Notes under the pieces: generated by a model
Database searches by the model: none
What the model was told of the DNA's origin: nothing
What the model saw: only the letters and a program-made list of their open reading frames with translations
DNA from: Mesorhizobium sp.
GTDB taxonomy: Bacteria; Pseudomonadota; Alphaproteobacteria; Rhizobiales; Rhizobiaceae
Length of the DNA stretch: 64,000 nucleotides
NCBI GenBank assembly: GCA_004963905.1
Contig: SUGL01000010.1
Location: 102,008 to 166,007, forward strand
Reading direction: 5' to 3'
Program-made: the position numbers and the translations under genes
Shown here: positions 1 to 9,163 of the stretch, piece after piece
How positions within the stretch are numbered: position 1 is the first letter of the stretch
How the letters are laid out: the number at the start of each line of letters is the position of its first letter

Positions 1-80
1 GCTATACCCTCTAATCCCAAGGAATGATCCCACTGCATGCTTTGCGGCCTCAACAGGAGGAAATATCGAGCGATCCGCTC

Positions 81-1913
81 TCATGCCTTGCGGTTCGCGG
101 ACGTCATCGCCCTGACTCTCGTCAGGAGCACGCCGAGGATGGGAGTCCGGCTTGTCTGCAGCGTTCTGGTGAGACCGCGCAGCGTTTCGAGGTGTGTCTT
201 GCCCCACTCGGCGACCATGACGACGCCGTCCAGGATCGACCCGACCTTCAGCATGTCAGGCCCCGAGGCAAGCGTCGGCAAGTCCAGGATCACGATATCG
301 TAGGCGTAGGCCGCAAGGTCGCAGGCTGCCAGATCCGAGAGAAAGGCCTCCATGTTGTCCGGCACCAACAAGTTCTTGGTGTTGACCACCGAACTGGGGA
401 GCAAATCGAACGGTCGCCCCGGAGTGCTTATGATGTTGAGCCGGACCAGATCATGGCACGGCCTGTCGAGCCCGCGCAACGGGCCGAGCAGCCGCATCGT
501 CAAGGTCGGCTGCCGGACGTCGGCATCGATGACCAGCGTCTTCAGGCCGGACATCGAATAAAGCGTGGCAAGGTTGCTGATGACCGAACTCTTCGCGCTG
601 TCGTCGGATGCAGCGGTCAATCCAAGGAATTTTATCGGATGGTCGGTTTCCGCAAGGCTGATTTCGGTTCGCGCCTTCCGGAGGCTGTGGCTGTAGCGGG
701 AGTGCGGACGTCTCAGCACTTCGTCGACGCGACCGGTCTCCCTTCCCTTGCCAATGTGCGGCAGCTCCCCGACGCATTCGATGCCCAGGTTGTCGCGGAT
801 AAGCCGCGGCGACTTTATGGTCCAGTCGAACGTATGCCTTACAAACGACAGGCCGATCCCGAGGATGAGCCCGGCAACCGCGGCGAACGCCAGGATGAGC
901 TTCGGCCGGGGAGCGCTGGGAGAGAGCGGCTCCGTGGCGGCCGTGATCACCCTCGCATCGGCAACAGGGTATGATTGCTGGCTCACCGAATTGGTGTAGG
1001 CCTGCAGGAAGCTCTCATACATCTTCTGGTAGGTCTCGGCAGTCGTCTCGAGCTCCTCAAGGGTGGGCACGGCGTTCGCCGCGTCTTCTCCTTCGGTCCC
1101 GCCATTGACGCTGTAGTCGTGCCGGGAACGGAATTCCTGCGCCTTCGCCATGGCTTTGTTCATTTGGGTGCGCAGCTGCTCAAGCCGCATTTCGAGCCAG
1201 GCGCCGCCTTCCTTTGCCGCTTCCGCCTTGGTTTCAACCTGCTCGCGCACGAAGGCGTCGGCCGTCGCGTTGGCGATGTCGGCTGCGGCCTTGGGATCCA
1301 GGGCGGTGAAGGATATGCCTATGGCGTAGGAAACACCGACCCTGCGGACGTCGAGGCCGTCGTGAAAGATCGACATCGCGCGCCGGCCCTTTTCGTATTC
1401 GGTGAGCGTCGCAGGCGTTTCCGCAGCGTCCAAACCGAAATACTTCCGAAGCTTGCCGAAGAGCGCGCTATTCTGCAGTCCGAAAGCTTCGACGACGATC
1501 GTTCCTATCTTTCTGAATCTGTCCCTCAGGGGCGGAGTCTGAGGTCGGTTGAACTTGGGGTCGTCGACGAGTTTCAACTGGTCGAGAACCATCGCTGCGA
1601 TCTTTTCCGACTGCATCACCGCGATCTGGCTCTCCACTTGTGCGGTGTCCAGCGACAGGGTTACTTCGCCGCCGTCCTGGAGATGCTGCGGCAATCTTGG
1701 CTCGATCAGGATCTGCGCCATGGCAGTGAACGCCGGGTCAGTGGTCGAATTGTAGAACGCGGCGACCAGGAATGCCGCGGCCAATGCCGCGATGATCGTT
1801 GCGACATAGCGCTTGAAAAATCCGGTTATGTCGGAAAGACCGATGAACTCCTGACCGCCGGATGCCAGCTGATCCGCCGCCACCGGCCATCTCTGGGGGA
1901 ACACACGGTCCAT
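81..1913 (-). CDS. Wzz/BY-kinase-type exopolysaccharide chain-length protein (ExoP-like)
   Basis: An inner-membrane polysaccharide co-polymerase that would control the chain length and export of an exopolysaccharide. The 610-residue protein has an N-terminal membrane segment (about residues 37-55), a long periplasmic coiled-coil Wzz region (about 60-330), a second membrane segment (about 335-355) and a cytoplasmic Rossmann-type ATPase domain. The Walker A' strand LVIDADVRQP is clear. The P-loop reads AASDDSAKSS where the family has a GEGKS-type loop, so ATP binding is doubtful. The C-terminus also lacks the tyrosine cluster of active BY-kinases. It is transcribed away from the mannose-nucleotide genes that follow, which fits a polysaccharide locus. 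The family call is firm; kinase activity is doubted from sequence alone. Confidence 0.85.
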   Translation of the reverse strand: MDRVFPQRWPVAADQLASGGQEFIGLSDITGFFKRYVATIIAALAAAFLVAAFYNSTTDPAFTAMAQILIEPRLPQHLQDGGEVTLSLDTAQVESQIAVMQSEKIAAMVLDQLKLVDDPKFNRPQTPPLRDRFRKIGTIVVEAFGLQNSALFGKLRKYFGLDAAETPATLTEYEKGRRAMSIFHDGLDVRRVGVSYAIGISFTALDPKAAADIANATADAFVREQVETKAEAAKEGGAWLEMRLEQLRTQMNKAMAKAQEFRSRHDYSVNGGTEGEDAANAVPTLEELETTAETYQKMYESFLQAYTNSVSQQSYPVADARVITAATEPLSPSAPRPKLILAFAAVAGLILGIGLSFVRHTFDWTIKSPRLIRDNLGIECVGELPHIGKGRETGRVDEVLRRPHSRYSHSLRKARTEISLAETDHPIKFLGLTAASDDSAKSSVISNLATLYSMSGLKTLVIDADVRQPTLTMRLLGPLRGLDRPCHDLVRLNIISTPGRPFDLLPSSVVNTKNLLVPDNMEAFLSDLAACDLAAYAYDIVILDLPTLASGPDMLKVGSILDGVVMVAEWGKTHLETLRGLTRTLQTSRTPILGVLLTRVRAMTSANRKA

Positions 1914-2087
1914 TCAATCCCTCCTGCGCGCGCATGCCGCAATTGCGCGCATGCGCCGTTCGGAAGCAGGCGATCCATGGTTTCCGGTTGGTATTTTCAT
2001 TGAAGACTGAGGCCCGCGATCCCAGACTGCCGCAAAAAGACTACCTCCAGCGTCCGGAAGGTAAACGCCGCCAATTGGCGTATGGGC

Positions 2088-2453
2088 TTACGCCCTATGG
2101 GAAGAGAGAAGGCGCGACAGCCCCGCTCTGGCGCTCTCCACAATTGAGACCTGATGTTCCAGCAGCACCTGTCGCCCACGATTTATCGCCAGACCCCTGG
2201 TCAGGGCATCGACCTTCGCGGACAGGCGTTTGGCGTCCTCGCCGTTCTCCATCGCCTCCAAGGAGAACGCGGCGCATTGCTCCATCCTGTCTCCGGACTG
2301 GCGGAGTTGCGCGGACTCGCACTCGATTTCCGCTCGAATCCCTTCGAGAAGGCGAACCAGGCGCCCGAAACGCCTTTGGTCGATGGTCTCGTGCAACGCG
2401 ATCAGCGGCATTTTGCAGGCCACTCTTCGTGAGATCCGCGACAGGACGCGCAC
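2088..2453 (-). CDS. Small hypothetical coiled-coil protein
   Basis: A 121-residue reading frame on the same strand as, and upstream of, the ExoP-like gene. It is rich in charged heptads (around residues 30-110, with many Glu, Arg and Leu), which suggests one or two long helices. I recognise no family. It resembles FliJ/YscO/FlgN-like small helical proteins only in general character. It could be a real gene or a chance open frame in GC-rich DNA. Confidence 0.3.
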   Translation of the reverse strand: MRVLSRISRRVACKMPLIALHETIDQRRFGRLVRLLEGIRAEIECESAQLRQSGDRMEQCAAFSLEAMENGEDAKRLSAKVDALTRGLAINRGRQVLLEHQVSIVESARAGLSRLLSSHRA

Positions 2454-2625
2454 CCGTCAGGATAGGAATCCCCGAGGGCTGGACGAGATATCCTTTCGGC
2501 CGTTAGCCGGCATGCTCCTAACGGATGAGGGGGTGTGGACCGGTGAGCGGAGCTATCCGAATTCATGAAGCGGCTCGCGCCCGACCGCGTGCTAGGACTG
2601 GCCCGCAAATTGCGGAGCAGAAGCC

Positions 2626-4146
2626 GTGAGCCTGAACATTGTCGGCCAGGCCAGGCCGAACACATTCGCCTTCGAAACCAGTGCTCTCATCAAAGCCACT
2701 GGCTTTCGAGAATATGACGCGCGTTGGTGGTTCGGGCACCCAGGTTCCGACAAGGAGCCCGAACTCAATCTGATGGGCGTGCAGGCGCTCGGCATGGGAC
2801 TCGGCACTTTGATACGCCGAATGGGCATGCGCCCGGAGATCGTCACCGGCCACGACTTCCGCAGCTATTCCACGGCCATCAAGATGGCGCTGGTCAGCGG
2901 CCTGATGGCGGCCGGCGCGCGCGTCAAGGACATCGGCCTGGCGCTTTCTCCCATGGCCTACTTCGCCCAGTTCGCGCTCGACGCTCCGTCGGTGGCGATG
3001 GTGACGGCCTCGCACAACGAAAACGGCTGGACCGGCGTGAAGATGGGAGCGCAAAGGCCGCTGACTTTCGGCCCCGAGGAGATGTCGGCCTTGAAAGCGC
3101 TCGTGCTGGACGGCGACTTCGATCTGGTGGGCGGAGGAAGCTACGAATTCGTCGCCGGATTTCGCGAGCGATACATCGAGGACCTGACCGCAGGAAAGAC
3201 AATCGGCAGGAGGCTGAAGGTGGTGGCCGCCTGCGGCAATGGCACCGCCGGCGCTTTTGCGCCGCAGGCGCTGGAACGCATCGGCTGCGAGGTAATCCCG
3301 CTGGACGTCGAGCTCGACCACACCTTTCCGCGCTACAACCCCAATCCGGAAGACATGAAGATGCTGCATGCGATCCGGGACAAGGTTCTGGAGACGGGCG
3401 CCGATGTCGGGCTCGGCTTCGACGGCGACGGGGATCGCTGCGGCGTGGTCGACAACGAGGGCCACGAGATTTTTGCCGACAAGGTCGGCGTCATGCTGGC
3501 GCGGGACATTTCCAGCCTGCACCCGAAGTCCGTATTCGTCGCGGACGTGAAGTCGACGGGGCTGTTCGCGACGGATCCCATCCTCGCCCAAAACGGCGCG
3601 ACGACGGATTACTGGAAGACCGGGCATTCCTACATCAAACGGCGCGTTGCCGAGCTCAACGCTATCGCCGGCTTCGAAAAGTCGGGGCATTTCTTCTTCA
3701 ACCCGCCGATCGGGCGCGGCTACGACGACGGGCTCGTGACGGCAATCGCCGTCTGCGAGATGCTCGACCGCAGCCCGGCCAAGACGTTGGCGGACCTCTA
3801 TCGCGACCTGCCGCTGACCTTCGGCACTCCGACGATGTCGCCGCATTGCCCCGACGAGGAGAAATACGGCGTGGTCGAGAAGGTCGTGAAGGCATTCACG
3901 AGAATGAAGGGCGACGGGATCGAGTTCGCCGGCCAGCCACTGGCCGATCTGGTCACCGTGAACGGAGTGCGTGTAGTCGCCCAGGACGGCACGTGGGGTC
4001 TGGTCAGGGCCTCATCGAACAAGCCGGAAATCGTCGTGGTGGTGGAAAGCCCCGTCTCGCCGGAGCGACGCCGCGAGATGTTCCAGGCTCTCGATGCGGT
4101 TCTGCGCCGCAATCCGGAAGTCGGAGCTTACAACCAGACGTTCTGA
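2626..4146 (+). CDS. Phosphomannomutase/phosphoglucomutase
   Basis: Interconverts mannose-6-phosphate and mannose-1-phosphate (possibly also the glucose phosphates), feeding GDP-mannose synthesis. The 506-residue protein has the alpha-D-phosphohexomutase domains in order. The phosphoserine loop is TASHNENGWTGVKMG (about residue 125), the metal loop is FDGDGDRCGVVD (about residue 265), and the sugar-binding and C-terminal phosphate-binding regions follow, with ASSNKPEIVVVVES near the end. The start is GTG at 2626. The guanylyltransferase gene follows 26 bases downstream on the same strand, so the two are probably one operon that makes a mannose-type nucleotide sugar for the polysaccharide locus. 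Confidence 0.9.
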   Translation: MSLNIVGQARPNTFAFETSALIKATGFREYDARWWFGHPGSDKEPELNLMGVQALGMGLGTLIRRMGMRPEIVTGHDFRSYSTAIKMALVSGLMAAGARVKDIGLALSPMAYFAQFALDAPSVAMVTASHNENGWTGVKMGAQRPLTFGPEEMSALKALVLDGDFDLVGGGSYEFVAGFRERYIEDLTAGKTIGRRLKVVAACGNGTAGAFAPQALERIGCEVIPLDVELDHTFPRYNPNPEDMKMLHAIRDKVLETGADVGLGFDGDGDRCGVVDNEGHEIFADKVGVMLARDISSLHPKSVFVADVKSTGLFATDPILAQNGATTDYWKTGHSYIKRRVAELNAIAGFEKSGHFFFNPPIGRGYDDGLVTAIAVCEMLDRSPAKTLADLYRDLPLTFGTPTMSPHCPDEEKYGVVEKVVKAFTRMKGDGIEFAGQPLADLVTVNGVRVVAQDGTWGLVRASSNKPEIVVVVESPVSPERRREMFQALDAVLRRNPEVGAYNQTF

Positions 4147-4172
4147 GAGGAATAGGCTGAGGGGAACTCAAC

Positions 4173-6476
4173 ATGCCGGATCGGATCGTAAGTTTCGTCA
4201 TGAGCGGGGGCGTGGGCTCGCGGCTGTGGCCGCTCTCGCGCGAAGACAATCCCAAGCAGTTCCACGACCTTTCGGGCGACGGCTCGATGCTTGCCAAGAC
4301 CGTACGGCGCCTGAAGGCGCGGCCGGACGGCGAAACCCCCATCTACCTGATAGCGTCCGAACGGCATGCCGACCGTCTTGTTTCGGACATCTGCCCGCTC
4401 GGCCTGAATGGCGGCAGGCCGATTTTCGAGCCCATCGGCCGCAACACCGCCGCCGCCGTCGCCGTGGCAACCCTGCAGACGATTTCCGAACATGGCGGCG
4501 ACGCGCTCGTGCTCGTGGTCCCCTCCGACCATGAGATATCGACCGAGGCGCAATTCTGGCAAACCGTCGAGGCGGGCAGCGCCGCCGCCAATTCAGGAAG
4601 CATCGTCGTGTTCGGCATCAAGCCGACCCACCCTGAAACCGGATACGGCTACATCGAGGTCGCCGCGGCAGGGGGCGATGGAGTTGCGGCCGTCTCGCGC
4701 TTCGTCGAAAAGCCGGATGCCGAGACAGCCCGCCAGTACGTCTCTTCGGGAAGATTCTACTGGAATGCCGGCATCTTCCTGTTCCGCGCCGAGACGATGC
4801 GGCAGGCTTTCCTCGAATTCCAGCCGGACATCTGGGAAACCGTCGAGCGGGCCCATCGGGCCGCGCGGACCGACGTCAGCGGCATCTATCTGCCGCAAAG
4901 CTTCTACTCCGCCGTCCCCTCGATATCGATCGATTACGCGGTGATGGAACATGCGCGCGGCATCGCGATGGTCACGGCGTCCTTCCGCTGGAACGACCTT
5001 GGATCGTGGCAGTCGCTGCTCGAAGCGAGCCCGACCGACCCCAACGGCAACGTCGTGATGGGCGACGTCGTCGCCATGGATTGCGACGGCTCCTACCTTC
5101 GCAGCCAAGGCAGATTGCTGACCGTCATCGGGATGAAGGACGTGGCGGTGGTGGCAACGCCGGACGCGGTATTCGTCGCCCCGGTCAGCCATAGCCAGAA
5201 CGTCAAAAAGGTCGTCGAACAGCTGGAGAAGGGCGGACGTCTCGAGACGAAGTTCACGGCGTCGGAAGACCGCGTCGTCCTCAGCGGATCGTGGCGCAAG
5301 CGGGTCGAGCACTGGCTCTTCGACGAGACCTTGCCGCTATGGTCCGCCTCGGGTGTCGACGATGTCCATGGCGGCTTCCATGAGGCCCTCGGCTTCGATG
5401 CAAGGCCGTTGGGCAAACCCAAGCGCATGCGAACGATGGCGCGCCAGATATACGCTTTCGCGGTCGCCAAGGAACGCGGCTGGACCGGACCGGCCGACAG
5501 GCTGATCGACCACGGCATCGACTTCATCGCCAGGAAGGGTCGAACCGACCGCGGCGGATGGGTGCGGACCCTTCAACCCAACGGCAGCGTGGCCGACCCG
5601 GCGGAGGACGCTTACGACCATTCCTGCGTGCTGCTCGCGCTTGCCCATGCGCACCGGTGCGGCCATCGGGACGCCTTGCGGCTTGCCCAGGAAACATTCC
5701 AATTCATCGACGCCCATCTCGAGGATCACAGCCTGAACGGTTTCCTCGAGAGCCCGGGTTGGAACGGGATGCGGTTCTCGAACCCGCACATGCACATGCT
5801 GGAATCCTTCCTTGCCTGGCATGACGTCACCGGCGACCGCGCATATCTGCGTCGGGCTGCGCGCATCATCGATCTCTTCCGGTGCCATTTCTTCGACCAG
5901 GAGAGCTGGACGCTCGGGGAGCGTTTCGACGCCGATTGGTTGCCATCGCCGGGAAACGACGGACAATGGACCGAACCGGGGCACCATTTCGAATGGGCTT
6001 CCCTCCTCGTCGACTTCTCCCGGGCAAGCGGGCAGAAGGATCTGGTGGCCTATGCAAGAAAACTCTATTCGTCGGCGGTCGCCAGCGGGTTGAACAGGGC
6101 CACGGGGCTGGCCTACGCGGCCGTATCGCGGAACGGGATTCCCCTCGACCGCATCTCCCGAAGCTGGCCGCAATGCGAGGCGGTCAAGGCGGCCGCCGCC
6201 CTGGACGGCATTGGCGGGCCCGACCTGAAACCCGAGATCGAAGCCCGAGTTGCCCGACTCTTCCGGTGGCATATCGATCCGGCGCCGCTCGGCCTGTGGA
6301 TCGACAGGATCGACGAGCGCGGGCGATCGGTGGCGACCGAAGTGCCTGCAAGCATCTTCTATCATCTGGTGACCGCGTTGATGCAGTATCTGGACAAGAC
6401 CGGAGGACAGGTCGAGCCGTTCCGGCCGCCCGTTTCGGAAACGGGCAGGTCGACCGTCAGACGCGCTTACGCCTGA
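4173..6476 (+). CDS. Mannose-1-phosphate guanylyltransferase fused to an AGE-family epimerase/isomerase
   Basis: A 767-residue two-part enzyme. The N-terminal part (about residues 1-350) is a nucleotidyltransferase with the signature SGGVGSRLWPLSREDNPKQF region near residue 10, the LVVPSDH motif and the FVEKPD motif, so it should make GDP-mannose from mannose-1-phosphate and GTP. The C-terminal part (about residues 370-745) is an (alpha/alpha)6 barrel of the N-acylglucosamine 2-epimerase/mannose isomerase family, seen in GGFHEALGFD, the RQIYAFAVAKE helix and the late His-rich GHHFEWASLL segment. Most ManC proteins instead end in a cupin-type mannose-6-phosphate isomerase domain. The fusion could supply mannose from fructose and activate it in one chain; the substrate of the AGE part is inferred. 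Confidence 0.88.
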   Translation: MPDRIVSFVMSGGVGSRLWPLSREDNPKQFHDLSGDGSMLAKTVRRLKARPDGETPIYLIASERHADRLVSDICPLGLNGGRPIFEPIGRNTAAAVAVATLQTISEHGGDALVLVVPSDHEISTEAQFWQTVEAGSAAANSGSIVVFGIKPTHPETGYGYIEVAAAGGDGVAAVSRFVEKPDAETARQYVSSGRFYWNAGIFLFRAETMRQAFLEFQPDIWETVERAHRAARTDVSGIYLPQSFYSAVPSISIDYAVMEHARGIAMVTASFRWNDLGSWQSLLEASPTDPNGNVVMGDVVAMDCDGSYLRSQGRLLTVIGMKDVAVVATPDAVFVAPVSHSQNVKKVVEQLEKGGRLETKFTASEDRVVLSGSWRKRVEHWLFDETLPLWSASGVDDVHGGFHEALGFDARPLGKPKRMRTMARQIYAFAVAKERGWTGPADRLIDHGIDFIARKGRTDRGGWVRTLQPNGSVADPAEDAYDHSCVLLALAHAHRCGHRDALRLAQETFQFIDAHLEDHSLNGFLESPGWNGMRFSNPHMHMLESFLAWHDVTGDRAYLRRAARIIDLFRCHFFDQESWTLGERFDADWLPSPGNDGQWTEPGHHFEWASLLVDFSRASGQKDLVAYARKLYSSAVASGLNRATGLAYAAVSRNGIPLDRISRSWPQCEAVKAAAALDGIGGPDLKPEIEARVARLFRWHIDPAPLGLWIDRIDERGRSVATEVPASIFYHLVTALMQYLDKTGGQVEPFRPPVSETGRSTVRRAYA

Positions 6477-6978
6477 GCCGATCAGTCAGTCACAGTCGTG
6501 ACGGATATCGTCTCGCATTCGTCGCGAAACGGGTGCCGAGCGATGCCATCTGTCCGGGGGACCCGTTGCTCCAACGCCGCGACCATCGCCGCTGCTCAGC
6601 CGTCTCGAGACACCAACGAACCGCTCGTCGACACCCCTTCCTCACAGCCGGGCCGGTTCAGCTTTCGACAGAGCGTCGGCGCGCTCCAAGTATTTGTTTT
6701 TATGTAGATCTCAGCGGAAAGCTACTACGCACTTTCCAGAACTAACGCTTACGGAGCATCCCCTTTTTGCTGAATTAGCAACTACAGGAAAATGACTAAG
6801 CTCCCCTTTCAGCCGGCGGGCCCGCCAAGACGCCGGTCAGGCCCAGCGGCCACTCCAAGTCATACCCGCGTCTGCTGGGCCGCCCGGCCAACAGCCCTTT
6901 CACCTCGAGGGACGTCGGTCCAGGCTGCCTGTCGAAGCGCGCCGGGCGGACGCAATCCACGGCGAATGGAACTGAAAC
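6477..6978. other. Intergenic, nothing recognised
   Basis: About 500 bases between the guanylyltransferase fusion and the cupin gene. It contains short open frames with no recognisable family and no clear repeat or RNA gene. A locally AT-richer stretch lies around 6690-6800. Confidence 0.5.
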
Positions 6979-7464
6979 TCAGCTCACGCCACCGGCTGGG
7001 TCGAGGGTGACGCCGTATTTGGCGGTGATGGCCGCGAGTTTCGCCATGTCCGGCTTGCCCGAGACGGTCGCGGCCTCGAGTTCGGCAAACATCTGGTCCA
7101 GCCCACGGCTCGGCGTGCACAGAACCAGCAAGCGCGCCGGCTGGTCGCCGACATTGCGGTAGCCATGGCGCCTATGGCGCGCGCCGTAGAAGAAACCGCC
7201 CGGTCCAACGCGGCGCGGCGCGGGCTCGCCTTCGAATTCGATCTGGATTTCGCCGCTCAGGACGTAGAAGGCCTCATCCTCGCGCTCATGTGTATGGGGC
7301 GGCGCACCCGCACCCGGCGGGACCACGTCTTCCCAAAGCGAGAAGGAACCCGCGGTCTCGGCGCCCGTGGCTTTGTAGATATGGGTGACGCCCAACACAT
7401 TGAGCGTCGAACCGGCGGACGGCTGGCGAACGAACGGTTCGGCTGTCGCAGCTTTGGCATCCAT
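6979..7464 (-). CDS. Cupin-domain protein
   Basis: A 161-residue single-domain cupin. Cupin motif 1 is visible as PPHTHEREDEAFYVLSGE (about residues 53-70), which carries the metal-ligand His, His and Glu. Motif 2 follows around residues 88-105 with PGGFFYGARHRRHGYRN. Such proteins bind a divalent metal and are often small dioxygenases, isomerases or ligand sensors. The substrate cannot be inferred. It is divergent from a LysR-type regulator 112 bases away, the common arrangement of a regulator and its target gene. Confidence 0.85.
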   Translation of the reverse strand: MDAKAATAEPFVRQPSAGSTLNVLGVTHIYKATGAETAGSFSLWEDVVPPGAGAPPHTHEREDEAFYVLSGEIQIEFEGEPAPRRVGPGGFFYGARHRRHGYRNVGDQPARLLVLCTPSRGLDQMFAELEAATVSGKPDMAKLAAITAKYGVTLDPAGGVS

Positions 7465-7575
7465 CGTCGATCCCTTTCGCGGTTAAGGCAACTCGTCGAC
7501 AGATAGGTCTTCTGCGACCTGTCGATTAGCCGGAATTATGTGGACACGCCTTCCTGAATTCAGGACAATCTGCCG

Positions 7576-8484
7576 ATGGACCCGCTTGAAGGCATCGCTG
7601 CATTCACTCGCGTCGTGGACAGCGGCAGCTTCTCGGCGGCGGCGCGGCATCTCAAAATCTCCAAGTCCGCGGTGAGCGCCAACGTGCAGCGGCTCGAACA
7701 ACGCCTGGGCATCCGCCTGCTCAACCGCACCACGCGCCGTCTCTCGATGACCGAAGCAGGCGCAGCCTACTATCGTCACTGCGCGCGGATTCTCGCCGAA
7801 GCCGAGGCCGCGGAGCAAGCGGCGACCGCGCTGCAACGCGAGCCGCGCGGCACGCTTCGAATCTCGGCGCCCAACAGCTTCGGCTGGATGCATGTGGCGC
7901 CAGCCGTTCCGGCGTTCCTCAAGCGTTATCCGGAACTTTCCGTCGATATCAGCTTGAGCCCGGCCTACGTGAATCTCGTCGATGAGGGGCTCGATCTGGC
8001 GATCCGTATCGGCGTGCTGGAGGATTCGCCCCTTATCGTGCGCAAGCTCGCGCCGTCCAGGCTCGTCGCCTGCGCGGCGCCCGCCTATCTCGAGGAGCAT
8101 GGGGTACCGCACGAGCCGGACGATCTTGCGAAGCACAATTGCCTCTGCACCGATCTCTTGCCCTGGGGCGACGAATGGCGCCTTGTCGGCAAACGCGGCG
8201 AGGTGCGGGTGGCCGTCAGCGGCAATGTTCGCAGCAACAGCGCCGAGACGCTGCGCGCGGCGGTGCTTCAAGGCATCGGCATTGCCGTCCTGCCGACCTG
8301 GGCGGCCGGCGAGGCATTGCGGGCCGGCGCGTTGCGGCGCGTGCTTGAAGCCTGGAAACTGCCGACAAGCACGATTTACGCCGTCTATCCCGGCAACAGG
8401 CTGATGTCGATGAAAGTCCGCGCCTTCGTCGATCACCTCGCGCGATGTTTTGGGCGCACGCCCTATTGGGACGACGGCCTTTGA
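7576..8484 (+). CDS. LysR-family transcriptional regulator
   Basis: A 302-residue regulator with an N-terminal winged helix-turn-helix (AAARHLKISKSAVSANVQRL, about residues 21-40) followed by the linker helix and a periplasmic-binding-like effector domain (about 90-295). The closing WAAGEALRAGALRRVL motif is typical of the DsdC/GcvA-like branch that regulates dehydrogenases and small oxidoreductases. It probably controls the divergent cupin gene and possibly itself from the 112-base shared intergenic region. The inducer is unknown. Confidence 0.92.
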   Translation: MDPLEGIAAFTRVVDSGSFSAAARHLKISKSAVSANVQRLEQRLGIRLLNRTTRRLSMTEAGAAYYRHCARILAEAEAAEQAATALQREPRGTLRISAPNSFGWMHVAPAVPAFLKRYPELSVDISLSPAYVNLVDEGLDLAIRIGVLEDSPLIVRKLAPSRLVACAAPAYLEEHGVPHEPDDLAKHNCLCTDLLPWGDEWRLVGKRGEVRVAVSGNVRSNSAETLRAAVLQGIGIAVLPTWAAGEALRAGALRRVLEAWKLPTSTIYAVYPGNRLMSMKVRAFVDHLARCFGRTPYWDDGL

Positions 8485-8532
8485 GGCGGCTCTGCTCAGC
8501 ATCAGGCAACTTGCAAACAACGGAGGTGCAGC

Positions 8533-9093
8533 ATGGAGATGGCGTATCGAGAGCGGTGGCAAGCCGAGATTGCCGAGCTGCAAAAGATCTTGTCTGGATT
8601 TGACTTGAGAGAGGAGCGCAAGTGGGGGAAGCCCTGCTACACAATGGATGACAAAAACGTCGTCATCATTCAGGGCTTCAAGGAATATTGCGCGTTGGGC
8701 TTCTTTCAGGGTGCGCTGCTGAAGGACTCGAAGAAGCTGCTGGTGCAGCTCGGGCAGGTTCAGGCAGCGCGGGTGATGAAGTTCACCAGTGTCAAGGAGA
8801 TTGCGACGAAGGCGGCCACCATCAAGGCCTATGTGCGCGAGGCCGTGGCGGCCGAGAAGGCCGGAATGAAGGTCGAGACAAAGCCCCCAGAGTTTCCAGT
8901 GCCCGAGGAGTTGAAGGAGAAGTTCCGCAGCGATCCGCGGTTCAAGCGCGCGTTTGAGGCGTTGACGCCGGGTCGGCAACGGGGATACCTGTTTCACTTC
9001 AACGGCGCGAAGCAGTCCGGGACGCGGACCGCGCGGATCGAGAAGGCGATGCCTGCGATCTTCGAAGGACGAGGGTTCCTGGAGCGTCGATAG
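8533..9093 (+). CDS. YdeI/OmpD-associated family protein (DUF1801 plus YdeI tail)
   Basis: A 186-residue cytosolic protein. Residues about 15-110 form the DUF1801 fold (ERKWGKPCYTMDDKNVVII and the ALGFFQGALLKD segment). Residues about 130-185 form the YdeI C-terminal helix region with FKRAFEALTPGRQRGYLFHF and the SGTRTARIEK motif. Members of this family are linked to stress or antimicrobial-peptide resistance in some bacteria, but the biochemical role is not established. It stands alone downstream of the LysR gene. Confidence 0.85.
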   Translation: MEMAYRERWQAEIAELQKILSGFDLREERKWGKPCYTMDDKNVVIIQGFKEYCALGFFQGALLKDSKKLLVQLGQVQAARVMKFTSVKEIATKAATIKAYVREAVAAEKAGMKVETKPPEFPVPEELKEKFRSDPRFKRAFEALTPGRQRGYLFHFNGAKQSGTRTARIEKAMPAIFEGRGFLERR

Positions 9094-9163
9094 ATCGTGA
9101 AACCGTGGATGAGTACCGAGCGGCGGGAAATGCCGTCAGGCCGGCCTGTTCCCCCACCGAAGC

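Noticed and set aside
2563-3846. 427-codon minus-strand open frame
   Set aside because: Antisense to the phosphomannomutase gene with no recognisable motifs.
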